A DNA stretch of 21,205 nt from CAZDVQ01 sp964508975 (GCA_964508975.1 CAZDVQ010000072.1:1-21205), one strand, 5' to 3'. Numbered from the stretch's first letter, positions 7,801-15,365 are shown. The notes: a model not told the origin generated them from the sequence alone. Numbers and translations are program-made.

Positions 7801-10699
7801 CAAAGTTGTGTGCCGTGTTGTAAAAAAAGATTTCAGCATTTCCTGCTGTGCCCGCTGTAACACGGTAACGGATTTGGATGTATCTAAATGTCACAGGGTT
7901 GAATGAACCCAGGGCATCCATATATATCATGGGGTCGCCTCCCGTTGACGTTACATTCAAAATACCGTTGGTCACACTGTTGACCGTAGTTTGGTTTAAT
8001 CCAAATGGTTGAGATAGCCAACCTTGGTTGTATGCTTCGGTTACACAAGCTCCTTGGTACCATACATCAATGGCATCACCGTTAGAAGTGCCACCAACCG
8101 TACTTAAAGTTGTAGAGCCTCCGGGACAAATTGCTGTTGTGCCACTGATACTCGTTGGGGCAGTAGATACGTTGAAAACAGTAACTTGGATTACATTACT
8201 GTAGGCTATGTTCCCACAGCGGTCTGTTACACTCCTGCGGAACCAGGTAGTTTGTGTCAAGGCACCTGGGTCGTAAGTTTGTGTTGACACACCAAGGCTG
8301 CTGAAACCTGAAGATGCACTTGTAGTAGAGCTTTCCCAACCGTAAGTGTACGTGCCGTTGAGGTAAGCGGTTCCAGTACCGCCCGAGGCCGTACCTGAAG
8401 TATTAAAGGCACCAGGGTCACTTCCCGAACAAATGGTAGCTCCATTGCTTATACCTGAAATGGTTCCACCTGATAGCGTTGGAGCTGTGACTGGGTTGAT
8501 ATTCAGATCAACAAAGGCTGCACCGGTGGCTTCATTTAAGGTAACCCTAACCCTTGAATTTGCATTTAACACGACCTGGCTACCAAAATTTCCTAAGTTG
8601 GTATTGCAACAAGTCCCACTGTTGCTGAATTCAACGGTGCCGTTACCATCAGCATCAACCTCAATCAAATATGCATCATCGTTGCCTTGCATCTCGAATT
8701 GGTAAACACCACAAGGGAATCCTTGCCTGCGGGCGTCGATGCTCCAGTTGTCATCGGTCCAGTTGGCAAAACAGCCCGAGTAGCCTGTAACTGCTGCACC
8801 GTTAATCGTACCTGTGGTTATTGTGGTTGGCCTGGAGTTTGTCCCCATCCCATCAGCGCCAATATTGAACTCGTTGGTTCTGGCAGAACGGTAAAAGCCT
8901 GTGTAGTTCACTAGTCCACTGCTCCTGTAGCAGGATACATACCACTCGTTGGTGCCATATGTGCCTGCGGTGCCTTGATTAGGAGCTGCAGGTTGGGTAA
9001 TAGTTACCGGGCTTAAACTCTGTGGGTATGCTGGGAATGCTCTGTTACGTATACGAGGGGTATAAGTACCTGGCGCTAGGCCAGTAAATGAACCAGAGGT
9101 GCTCCAAGTAGTACCATCTACGCTATATTCATACTGGTTGTAGGCGTTAATCCATAGGTTGTCAATCCAGTGATTATCGGTAACACCACCCGTGCGGCCA
9201 GCCATGGAGAAGCGCCAGTTAGTTTTATCTGCGCTTTGGAAAGCAGCAGGTAAATTTACATTGTTAAATATAACTGTTCCGCCTATAGTCAAGGTTAATT
9301 GATTACTTGCGTTAACCGTTACAACTGCTTTTCTAAAAGTAGCGTCTCGGATAGCTGGGTAAGCGGTGTAATATGTTGTACCGGCATATTTTACACTGAT
9401 ATAAGGGCCCCCAGCACCACTGTAGGTTACAAATGATAAGGTCAAGCCGTTTCCAAAGCCACCTTCACCGGAGTTAATTGGGCTGCCCGACATGTCGGCG
9501 TAGTTGAAACTAAAGCCATCCGCTCCGCCGCCGTCCCATACCCTGAAGTCAAATTCAGCCCTGAACTGGCTGGCATTCATGTTGGTGCTGTTGGCAAATA
9601 TAGCACCGCCTATTTGGCCGCCAGCATTGGGGGTCAACTGTAGATACCCACCTGTTACACTGGCACTGCCAGATAGGGTTAATCCAGTTCCCGTGGAGAA
9701 ATCGGATTTGAAAATAGGCGAAGCTACCGCCCCAGTCGGGTTTGAAAAGTTTATGGCTCCTATGTTACCTACACAAACCGAATGCTCTGGAAGGTTGGCC
9801 ACGTTCACAGTGGCATTTAATGCTTGCTGTGTAAAGGTTAAGCCTTGATTCGACCCTCCAACGCCTTCGCCATGACGCATTTCCATGGTTGTGCTGCCAT
9901 CAAAGTAGCCCGCGTAAAAATCATTGTGTACATTACAGCAATAAGGGATGTCAAGTTGATTTGTACCATTTACTAAAAAACGAATGTTGTCATCATGCTG
10001 GTTTACAGATACTGCATAAACCCCAGCCGTTGGTACGCCTTGACGTTTAGACACTACCGTGTGGTTGTCGGCATTAACGACACAGCCACCCCAGCCTGAT
10101 GCCGATGATGGTGATGCATTCGTATTCCAGCGGTTAGTACTCGAATAGCTTAAGTTGCTTTCGGTATAAAATCCTTGGTAAACGGCTCCTCCGCCTAGGT
10201 TGATGTCATTGCCGTTGTAGCCATATACATTCCAGGTATTATTCCCGAAAACACTAGGGTTGCCAGCATTGGGCAGGCAAAGCAAGGTAACCGTTACCGT
10301 GGTGTTTGTTGTGTTGGTGACACAATTATATTGGTTTAGCTTGGCGTACAAATTTCCGCCTGGCGATAAGACGTCTACAGAGGCACTTGTGGTGTTACAT
10401 GCTGGCCCAACATCGTCGTTGTATGCTAAAAATGCACAAGCCTGCGTATAAATACTAAGCTGTGTATCGTAACTGCTTCCGCAACTTGATATACGATACG
10501 TAGCTCCTGGCACTGTGTTGTATATCAACGAGCGCTCACCAGCGTAAATGATTGTAGAAATTGTACCACTTTGGCCGAGGGTCCATCCTGCAACATCAAT
10601 AGATCCATAATCTGTACCTGCACAAGCACATTGGCTTGTCACGTTTTGCTGAATGAGAAAAAAAGAAAGAACTAAAGGTAATAGTAATTTTAAATTCAT
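4871..10699 (-). CDS. Very large T9SS-secreted modular surface protein (paralogue 2)
   Basis: A 1,942-residue secreted protein starting at the ATG at 10699 (MNLKLLLPLVLSFFLIQQ, a clear signal peptide); an upstream in-frame TTG would only add a poor leader. Visible layout: a Cys-rich beta domain (~25-140); a beta domain with CCN and HDDN motifs (~150-300); a legume-lectin/ConA-like domain (~328-515, GADGFSFNYAD and HWIDNLWI); a Ca-loop domain with DADGNG (~580-735); a second jelly-roll-like segment (~875-1025); three Ig-like repeats (~1068-1311); two copies of the ~125-residue WNGT module (~1317-1567); the block shared with the neighbour (~1568-1855); and a T9SS sorting domain (LFPNPA ~1864 to FVKQ). 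The tandem paralogue downstream is shorter and lacks the lectin-like part. Likely role: a surface adhesin or carbohydrate-binding protein, inferred from the lectin-like and Ig modules. No catalytic motif was recognised. A good promoter lies at 10750-10778. Confidence 0.9.
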   Translation of the reverse strand: MNLKLLLPLVLSFFLIQQNVTSQCACAGTDYGSIDVAGWTLGQSGTISTIIYAGERSLIYNTVPGATYRISSCGSSYDTQLSIYTQACAFLAYNDDVGPACNTTSASVDVLSPGGNLYAKLNQYNCVTNTTNTTVTVTLLCLPNAGNPSVFGNNTWNVYGYNGNDINLGGGAVYQGFYTESNLSYSSTNRWNTNASPSSASGWGGCVVNADNHTVVSKRQGVPTAGVYAVSVNQHDDNIRFLVNGTNQLDIPYCCNVHNDFYAGYFDGSTTMEMRHGEGVGGSNQGLTFTQQALNATVNVANLPEHSVCVGNIGAINFSNPTGAVASPIFKSDFSTGTGLTLSGSASVTGGYLQLTPNAGGQIGGAIFANSTNMNASQFRAEFDFRVWDGGGADGFSFNYADMSGSPINSGEGGFGNGLTLSFVTYSGAGGPYISVKYAGTTYYTAYPAIRDATFRKAVVTVNASNQLTLTIGGTVIFNNVNLPAAFQSADKTNWRFSMAGRTGGVTDNHWIDNLWINAYNQYEYSVDGTTWSTSGSFTGLAPGTYTPRIRNRAFPAYPQSLSPVTITQPAAPNQGTAGTYGTNEWYVSCYRSSGLVNYTGFYRSARTNEFNIGADGMGTNSRPTTITTGTINGAAVTGYSGCFANWTDDNWSIDARRQGFPCGVYQFEMQGNDDAYLIEVDADGNGTVEFSNSGTCCNTNLGNFGSQVVLNANSRVRVTLNEATGAAFVDLNINPVTAPTLSGGTISGISNGATICSGSDPGAFNTSGTASGGTGTAYLNGTYTYGWESSTTSASSGFSSLGVSTQTYDPGALTQTTWFRRSVTDRCGNIAYSNVIQVTVFNVSTAPTSISGTTAICPGGSTTLSTVGGTSNGDAIDVWYQGACVTEAYNQGWLSQPFGLNQTTVNSVTNGILNVTSTGGDPMIYMDALGSFNPVTFRYIQIRYRVTAGTAGNAEIFFYNTAHNFAVGGESGVGNLISDGNWQILNIDMHTDPQYTTGGNILGWRFDWTGNSGVTMDIDFITLADRPIIGTGTTLTVSPTVTTTYATAKKSACNLTACATQTVTVNAIPAITSVTAAANPICPASTTTLTANGVAGTGATVTWWTGAGGTGTNLGTGTTLVAGPGTYFARVTGTCSPAVEASVTVGTQTLPAITSATAAASPICPGSVTTLTANGVTGTGATVTWWTGAGGTGTNLGSSNTIMAGPGTYYARVTGTCSPAVEASVTVGALVSPAITSVTASANPICASATTTLTANGVGGTGASLTWWTGAGGTGTNLGTSTSITVGPGTYYARVTGTCSPAAEANFTVNAHSALDYVNLQFPANATIEACQSVTVYGQVYELGVTPGAGLQGANIEAQFGYSTSNTNPNTWTNWANASFNAGGGGANNDEYQYSFSPPAQGTYYTAYRYRYLGCDWQYGGYSGSGGGTWNGTSNVSGVVNVVAPIDFANLQFPASGEVCLGSSFDVYGQVYEPGMTEAAGANAGIEAQFGYSTSNTDPSTWTNWLSANYNTQQGNNDEYMYSFTPIVVVDHYYTFRYRKNGCDWQYGATNGFWNGTTNVNGVLTVLDASASVVLASSSVASVGQCDDGVWTYYRDNNDNFVFAINWAPDGSISAANAAAKAASSVDISVGPMTSVTTTSYGTWVMGRYWNVNAPGFDEAVDVRFYYDPAEKTAVENAMTGFTSASNNVIDEGFVWFKTVSGPYSPAIVDYNGVDPYNTIELTGTPGTENGVTYVQFDGLSSFSGGSGATGVGKGNALPVELLYFTGTKQEAYNQLKWATETEQNTAYFDIERSKDGVNFQAIGREDAAGNSNATLLYSFDDERPLAGVSYYRLRMVDLDGSVKFSNVISLERSAKGTELVGLFPNPANAFLNYELLAENDDEISVRLLDNFGRLISTETVQVSTGQNVKTMDISQLSAGMYYLSISCCDGKVINQKFVKQ
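5999..6751 (-). repeat. Two tandem ~125-codon beta modules (coding)
   Basis: Residues ~1317-1443 and ~1447-1567 share LQFPA, a Cys, VYGQVYE.G, IEAQFGYSTSNT.P.TWTNW, NDEYxYSF, and CDWQYG..WNGT. They are homologous to the three modules at 1524-2675, so the copy number differs between the paralogues. Confidence 0.8.
6767..7498 (-). repeat. Three tandem Ig-like repeats (coding)
   Basis: Residues ~1068-1311 are three ~81-residue repeats, each carrying PIC, TTLTANGV.GTGA, TWWTGAGGTGTNLG and GPGTYYARVTGTCSPA.EA. They are close enough at DNA level to be substrates for slippage or recombination. The paralogue has two such repeats. Confidence 0.85.
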
Positions 10700-10749
10700 A
10701 ATTCTCGGTTTGTTAATTGATTGGGGTAATTTGGTGCATAACAAGTGTG

Positions 10750-10778
10750 CAAATATAAGCGTATTTGTTTCGCGGCAA
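10750..10778 (-). promoter_or_regulatory. Bacteroidota-type promoter of the 1,942-aa T9SS gene
   Basis: On the minus strand a perfect -7 box TATATTTG (10757-10750) is preceded by TTG (10778-10776) at 18 bp, matching TTG-N17-23-TAnnTTTG. The -7 box ends about 50 bp upstream of the ATG at 10699. Confidence 0.6.
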
Positions 10779-10849
10779 TAAAAGTAGACAAAATTTTTAA
10801 GACTAAAAAGTGTAAAAACTAAAAATAATAAGTGGACTTTTTATGCTGA

Positions 10850-10995
10850 TTTTTTGGGCGTGCCCCTCGCGTTTGTTGAGCAGTTAGGCTTGGCTGCTCA
10901 ACAAACGCGAGGGTCGCTCCCTTCCGGGTGCGCTGACGCTTAGTGCGCCAAGGCGCACCGCCCGCGTTGCGGGCGCCCTCCAGGCAGCTCACGCG
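10850..10995 (+). repeat. GC-rich intergenic hairpin element, copy D
   Basis: It starts with TTTTTTGGGCGTGC and ends with CGCCCTCCAGGCAGCTCACGCG. It contains three hairpins: a perfect 20-bp stem (10864-10883 with 10894-10913, 10-base loop), then GTGCGCC-AA-GGCGCAC, then CGCCCGC-GTT-GCGGGCG. Hairpin order and framing match copies A, B and C, with different stem sequences. It joins copy E head to head through the shared GCTCACGCG. Together D and E fill much of the 754-bp gap 10700-11453, which holds no credible gene. Confidence 0.8.
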
Positions 10996-11153
10996 GTTCC
11001 TTGCGCTGGCATGCACCAACAGTACACTATTCGCGTGAGCGATGCGAAGGGGTGCTGCGCAGCAGCAGACCGCGTAGCGGGCCGAGCGATTAGCGAGCCC
11101 CGGAGCGTAGCGACCTGCAGGCCGCAACGCGGCATGCGGGTCACGCCCAAAAT
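10987..11153 (-). repeat. GC-rich intergenic hairpin element, copy E (inverted against D)
   Basis: Read on the minus strand, it begins TTTTGGGCGTGACCCGC, passes through short hairpins (such as GCTGC-TGC-GCAGC), and ends with a 9-bp stem GCTCACGCG/CGCGTGAGC (10987-10995 with 11032-11040). The distal ~85 bp closely match copy F at 53-140. Its end overlaps that of D, forming a head-to-head composite. Confidence 0.75.
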
Positions 11154-11300
11154 GAATAAAGGTAGAAATAATCGGCGGGATGCCTAGCGCACCTTTTGTA
11201 GAGCAGCTTGGCACATACCCCAAAATAAAATGGCATAGTTTTATACATAGTGCATTGTCTTAAATTGCAGCCCAGTATTTACAGGCTCAATTTATATCCT

Positions 11301-11308
11301 TACATTCG
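11301..11308 (+). promoter_or_regulatory. Possible -7 box upstream of the M61 protease gene
   Basis: TACATTCG matches TAnnTTTG at all but one fixed position, and the variant TAnnTTCG also appears at 15366-15373. No well-spaced TTG lies upstream. It is about 145 bp before the ATG, so this is a weak call. Confidence 0.3.
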
Positions 11309-11315
11309 CGCTATT

Positions 11316-11357
11316 ATTTAGGGATAAGGTTCTAGGGATAAGGTTTTAGGGATAAGG
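11316..11357 (+). repeat. Three tandem 14-bp repeats
   Basis: Three consecutive units, ATTTAGGGATAAGG, TTCTAGGGATAAGG and TTTTAGGGATAAGG, lie ~100 bp upstream of the M61 gene. The TAGGGATAAGG core is identical in all three. Possible roles are operator sites or slippage-prone filler; nothing decides between them. Confidence 0.85.
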
Positions 11358-11379
11358 GGGAGAATAACCTAGTTAAAAT

Positions 11380-11418
11380 CTCCTCACTTCTAACTCCTAT
11401 CTCCTCGCTCCTAACCCT
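11380..11418 (+). repeat. Low-complexity pyrimidine-rich tract
   Basis: A degenerate run of CTCCTCACTTCTAACTCCTA-like units, almost free of G, directly before the M61 leader. It is imperfect and looks like simple-sequence filler in the 5' leader. Confidence 0.6.
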
Positions 11419-11453
11419 TAATAACTAATACCTAACACCTATTAAATTTGAAC

Positions 11454-13316
11454 ATGAGAGTTTTATTCCTGGGTATCATCTTCCTTTTTAGTATTGCCAA
11501 GATGGCTGCAGTTGCGCCGTTTACTTATTTCATCGATTTGAACCAGGCCTTTACGGATGAAATCCAGGTCAAAGTTCAAATAACCCCCGGCGTACTCAAA
11601 AACTCTAACGGTATTTTCCAGTTCCCCAAAACGGTGCCCGGTGCTTATGAGGTCTATGACTACGGGCGTTTCGTGAAGAAATTGCAAGCTTTTGACGTGA
11701 ACAACAAAGAAATCGCATCGGAACGTTACGATGTGAATAGCTGGAAAATCAAGGATATCCTCTTGGTTAGCTATATACAGTACACCGTGGAAGATACCTG
11801 GGATTCTGAAAATAAAAACCCAGTCGTGGTGTTTGAGCCCGTTGGTTCAAACTTTGAACACAACCGTAATTTTGTGCTCAACCACGGGGCAATTTTTGGT
11901 TACTTCCAGGGTTTTGAACCATCTGAAATTGAATTGGTTATCGACCGCCCAGTCGATTTTTACGGTTCAACCTCATTGAACCGCTCCGGTGGCGATATGG
12001 ATACCGACAAGTACAAAGTACTCTCGTACCACGAACTCATCGACTCACCGATGATGTTTTGCAGGCCTGATACCACGCATATTCAATTAGGCTTGGCCAA
12101 AATCGAGGTGTCGGTATATTCACCCAATAAGCAAATCAACTCCAAGGAAATCGCTAAATTGCTAGAGCCTCAATTGCAGGCGCAACTCAAGTACTTGGGT
12201 TACGTTATCCCGGTTGAGCGGTATGTATTCATTTTTTACTTCAGCAAGGATGATTACCTTTCTAAAGCCTTTGGCGCCCTGGAACACTCTCGTTCTTCTT
12301 TGTTCTGCTTGATTGAAGACAAGGTTAAAAATATTGGTATTACCATCGAGCAGATTGCGGCACACGAGTTTTTCCATATCATCACGCCGCTGTATATCCA
12401 TTCAGAAGAAGTACATAATTTCAACTATGCTAACCCCAACATGTCGAAGCACTTGTGGCTGTACGAAGGGGTGGTCGAGTATCTTTCTTTACACGCCCTG
12501 CTCGAGGCAAAGGTCATCGGGCAAGATGTATTTCTCTCGAAAATCGAGGAAAAGATGCGCAACGCCGATGCTTTTGATCCATCCTTGCCCTTTACTGAGA
12601 TGAGCCGCCGCTGTATGGAACCCGATATTGCCAGCCAATACTACAACGTGTACGAAAAAGGCGCGCTGATTGGCCTTTGCCTAGATGTTTACATCATGCA
12701 AACCTCTAAAGGGAAAATGAACTTGCGTACCTTATTACGGGATTTGGCCAAAACCTATGGCCTCAACAAACCCTTCAAGGACGATGAACTGTTTAGTGAA
12801 ATTGGGAAGTTGACCAATCCTGACGTGAAACTCTTTTTAGAGAAATTTGTGAGTGATACATTGCCATTGCCCTACGAAGAGATTTTCAAATACGTGGGTA
12901 TAAACTACCAGGCTAATGGTACCAGACCCACCTTGTCGCCCTTGGGCGGTATTGACAATGGTGTACTTAAATCAAACGATGACGACCGTTTTTATATCCA
13001 CAAAGCTGAATTGTTGGATGAATTTGGAGCAAACTTCATCAAGTTTAAACAAGATGATATCCTGCTGAAGTGGAACGGTGAAAATTTAACCATTGGTACG
13101 GTAACCAAAATTATCCTGCCACACCTCAATAATGCTAAAGAAGGTGATCCATTGACTATTGTTGTACTGCGTAAGGATAGCAAGGGTGTCGCCAAGGAAG
13201 TCACTTTATCAACCACATTGACCAAGGTTCAATTGCCCGACAACCACATCCTTGGTATCAGCGAGAAGCCGATTCTTGGCGCACAATCGTTGCGTAAAAT
13301 GTGGTTGGGCTACTAG
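11454..13316 (+). CDS. M61-family metallopeptidase with C-terminal PDZ-like domain
   Basis: A 620-residue predicted zinc aminopeptidase/endopeptidase of the glycyl-aminopeptidase (M61) family, probably exported (N-terminus RVLFLGIIFLFSIAKMAAV is signal-like). An N-terminal beta domain (~22-170) precedes the catalytic domain. Zinc ligands are in H304-E-F-F-H308, and the third is expected at E338 in WLYEGVVEYLS. The HEFFHIITPLYIHSE setting differs from the classic HExxHxWN but fits my recollection of Bacteroidota M61 members. The C-terminal ~110 residues, with a GG motif and hydrophobic strands, look PDZ-like. ATG at 11454 is preferred over TTG at 11448, six bases earlier; no Shine-Dalgarno sequence is seen. 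The next gene starts 22 bp downstream, suggesting co-transcription. The substrate is unknown. Confidence 0.88.
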   Translation: MRVLFLGIIFLFSIAKMAAVAPFTYFIDLNQAFTDEIQVKVQITPGVLKNSNGIFQFPKTVPGAYEVYDYGRFVKKLQAFDVNNKEIASERYDVNSWKIKDILLVSYIQYTVEDTWDSENKNPVVVFEPVGSNFEHNRNFVLNHGAIFGYFQGFEPSEIELVIDRPVDFYGSTSLNRSGGDMDTDKYKVLSYHELIDSPMMFCRPDTTHIQLGLAKIEVSVYSPNKQINSKEIAKLLEPQLQAQLKYLGYVIPVERYVFIFYFSKDDYLSKAFGALEHSRSSLFCLIEDKVKNIGITIEQIAAHEFFHIITPLYIHSEEVHNFNYANPNMSKHLWLYEGVVEYLSLHALLEAKVIGQDVFLSKIEEKMRNADAFDPSLPFTEMSRRCMEPDIASQYYNVYEKGALIGLCLDVYIMQTSKGKMNLRTLLRDLAKTYGLNKPFKDDELFSEIGKLTNPDVKLFLEKFVSDTLPLPYEEIFKYVGINYQANGTRPTLSPLGGIDNGVLKSNDDDRFYIHKAELLDEFGANFIKFKQDDILLKWNGENLTIGTVTKIILPHLNNAKEGDPLTIVVLRKDSKGVAKEVTLSTTLTKVQLPDNHILGISEKPILGAQSLRKMWLGY

Positions 13317-13338
13317 TTTACCTTAAACCCAAATCCGA

Positions 13339-13980
13339 TTGTATACGCCCAGTTATTTCAAGGCCAAGGACTTTGACCAAATTGTAGCTTTCATGCAACA
13401 ATACGACTTTGTTTGCATGAACGCTGTGATAGATGGGCGTATACATTCTGTACATTTACCCGTGTTGGTTCAAGTTGCTGGACAGCAAGTGATTATTCAG
13501 GCCCACCTATCGGCCGATAACGCCTTGGCCCATTTAGCTGCTGGTAATGAGTTACAGTTGGTATTCCAAGGTCCGCATGCGTATATTTCACCGAGCTTGT
13601 ATAGCCAAACCAACAGTGTGCCTACCTGGAATTATATAGCGGTTCACGCTTATGGGGCTTTTGAACCCCTAAAAGCGGATATAGATAAATTATCAGTATT
13701 GCAGGCTTCCATCCAAAAGTTTGAACCAGCGTATTTTGCCCAATGGGAGCGATTGCCTAAGGCTTATATTGATGCAATGTTGCCTGGCTTACTCGCGTTC
13801 CAAGTAAAGGTTAACCACTTGGAAGCATCCTTTAAGTTGAGCCAAAACAAACCCGAAGCTGACCGACAGCGTATTGCTGAAACACTGCTGCAAAGTGCTG
13901 ATAGCCAAGTAAAAGCAACAGGGGAATGGATGCTCAAAGGCAATGCGGCGCCCAATCTTCAGCTGGGCGAAGCTAGCTGA
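13339..13980 (+). CDS. PaiB-family FMN-binding protein
   Basis: A 213-residue cytoplasmic protein of the PaiB / FMN-binding split-barrel family. Family hallmarks are present in order: MYTPSYF at the N-terminus, HLPVLV (~39-44), HLSADN (~56-61), VFQGPHAYISP (~75-85), VPTWNY (~94-99), VHAYG (~102-106) and KLSQNK (~166-171). The start is TTG at 13339: no ATG or GTG lies between it and the upstream stop, and a later start would remove the conserved MYxPxxF. In Bacillus subtilis PaiB is linked to negative control of protease synthesis and sporulation. Many family members are of undefined function and may be flavin reductase-like. It follows the M61 protease by 22 bp. Whether it regulates that gene is unproven. 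Confidence 0.9.
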   Translation: MYTPSYFKAKDFDQIVAFMQQYDFVCMNAVIDGRIHSVHLPVLVQVAGQQVIIQAHLSADNALAHLAAGNELQLVFQGPHAYISPSLYSQTNSVPTWNYIAVHAYGAFEPLKADIDKLSVLQASIQKFEPAYFAQWERLPKAYIDAMLPGLLAFQVKVNHLEASFKLSQNKPEADRQRIAETLLQSADSQVKATGEWMLKGNAAPNLQLGEAS

Positions 13981-14005
13981 GTTAGCGATTATATTTTTTT
14001 GATGA

Positions 14006-14114
14006 TTTTTTTGGCGCCCCGCCGCTGCACGGCGGCGGTCCCTTCCGGGGGGCGCTTTGCTCCGTGCGCGTTGCGCACCGGCCCTTTCGGGCCGCCCTCC
14101 AGGCACCTGGCGCG
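14006..14114 (+). repeat. GC-rich intergenic hairpin element, copy C
   Basis: It opens TTTTTTTGGCGCCCC, then has hairpins CCGCCG/CGGCGG, GTGCGC-GTT-GCGCAC and GGCCC-TTTC-GGGCC, and closes CCCTCCAGGCACCTGGCGCG. It sits between two convergent genes (stops at 13980 and 14120) and reaches to within 6 bp of the second stop. It may double as a transcription barrier for both. Confidence 0.8.
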
Positions 14115-14119
14115 GGGCA

Positions 14120-15334
14120 TTACACCAGTTCCGACACGTAATCGCGAAGGTATTCGTAGCGCGGGGTTAAATCGCCATTTTCTGCGATGGTAGCCCTTTC
14201 GATGACACCTGTATTTTTAAGTCCGATTAACTCCTGGAGGATAGATTGTATGAATTGTTGGCCAAAAGCTTCAGAAGCATCGCGAGGCATCTCATTGGGC
14301 AAGTTATCGATGGCCATTACGTCGATGCAGTTGGCTTGATAAGGCGCTACCATGCTCTGGCTGATCGGATCAAACCCATATACAGGCTCTGCAATAGTTG
14401 AAGCATCGAGGGTGGATGGGACAGATGATTTCGGCGCCAAGTCGCAGGTAACATCGGCGATGACTTGTATGTTGAAGTCGGGCTGTGCCATATCTTCGAG
14501 GCTGAAAAATGCTGGTGCGCGGCTATCCCAGAAAATACCGTTGATAAAGAGGTCGGTAACCTTGGTATAAGGCTCAAAGGCCGATTCGTACATGTGTGGA
14601 TTTTGGTGGAAGTCGGTCCTGTCAAAAGCTGCACCATCGCGGCGTTTTACATAGTTGGCACTGCTCAACTGCGTGTAAACGATTTCGTCAAATTTGCCTG
14701 AAACGAATGACAATGGGCTAACCTTGCGGATACCCATGGCGTCGAGCACCTCGGCGCAACCGTTAGCGACGCGGCCGGTGCCGGTCAAGCATATTTTGAT
14801 TGGCTTGAATGTCAATGTTTTATAATGTGCTTTGGCTTCAGCAAAATCCTTGAATGACACCATTTGAGGGAGGTCAAAATCACCGGTGCGGCGGGCCCAG
14901 GTCATGAGGCCGTTGTGCGCACCTGCGATACCGGCAAAGCGGCCGAATGCAATAAGGCGTTGGCCTTTCTCGTCGGTCAGGGTTTCATAGTCAACCATTT
15001 TGATGTGCTTCTCCATGATGTTTTGGAGCAAGCTGCGGTTATATGCCTGTTTCTTGATGGTATGCGAGAAGAACAAGTAGGTTTTATGGCTTTGAAGTTG
15101 ATCGATGGGAACTTCTTTAACGCCCATGAGCACATGGCAATCGGCCAGGTTCTCTGCTACAGTTATGCCTGCGTCGCGGTATTCTTGGTCGCTAAAACAA
15201 CGGCTTTCGTAGGGTTGAACAACAAATTGTACCGGGTAATTCTCTTGGATATATTTACACTGTACCGGGCTAAGCGGCACACGGATATCTTGCGGTTTTT
15301 TTCCTTCACGGATAATACCAATCATCGTTTTCAT
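14120..15334 (-). CDS. Lysine-ketoglutarate reductase / saccharopine dehydrogenase-like oxidoreductase
   Basis: A 404-residue cytoplasmic NAD(P)-dependent enzyme resembling the LKR half of animal and plant AASS and fungal Lys1, with the AlaDH/PNT-type N-terminal fold. Signatures: IREGKKPQDIRVPLSP at the N-terminus; VKEVP (K73) and FFSHTIKKQ (H91), which correspond to the catalytic Lys/His pair of yeast saccharopine dehydrogenase (K77/H96); GRFAGIAGAHNG; a Rossmann loop LTGTGRVANG (~183-192); and LINGIFWDSRAP-type and AIDNLP motifs. Family reactions interconvert lysine, 2-oxoglutarate and saccharopine; cofactor and direction cannot be read here. ATG at 15334 was chosen; a second ATG (15325) and an upstream GTG (15346) are possible. 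It has its own promoter-like site at 15366-15399. No partner saccharopine-cleaving enzyme is adjacent. Confidence 0.85.
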   Translation of the reverse strand: MKTMIGIIREGKKPQDIRVPLSPVQCKYIQENYPVQFVVQPYESRCFSDQEYRDAGITVAENLADCHVLMGVKEVPIDQLQSHKTYLFFSHTIKKQAYNRSLLQNIMEKHIKMVDYETLTDEKGQRLIAFGRFAGIAGAHNGLMTWARRTGDFDLPQMVSFKDFAEAKAHYKTLTFKPIKICLTGTGRVANGCAEVLDAMGIRKVSPLSFVSGKFDEIVYTQLSSANYVKRRDGAAFDRTDFHQNPHMYESAFEPYTKVTDLFINGIFWDSRAPAFFSLEDMAQPDFNIQVIADVTCDLAPKSSVPSTLDASTIAEPVYGFDPISQSMVAPYQANCIDVMAIDNLPNEMPRDASEAFGQQFIQSILQELIGLKNTGVIERATIAENGDLTPRYEYLRDYVSELV

Positions 15335-15365
15335 ACTACACAACACATTTGGTTAAAGGCTGCCG

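Noticed and set aside
10700..10744. Upstream TTG start adding 15 residues to the 1,942-aa protein
   Set aside because: The ATG at 10699 gives a standard signal peptide at once, and the added residues would spoil it.
10819..11223. 134-codon frame across elements D and E
   Set aside because: It runs through two inverted hairpin elements. The peptide reads like translated repeat and has no domain features.
11330..11343. TAGGGATAA resembling the start of the I-SceI homing site
   Set aside because: Only nine bases match, in a simple tandem repeat, and there is no intron or endonuclease gene.
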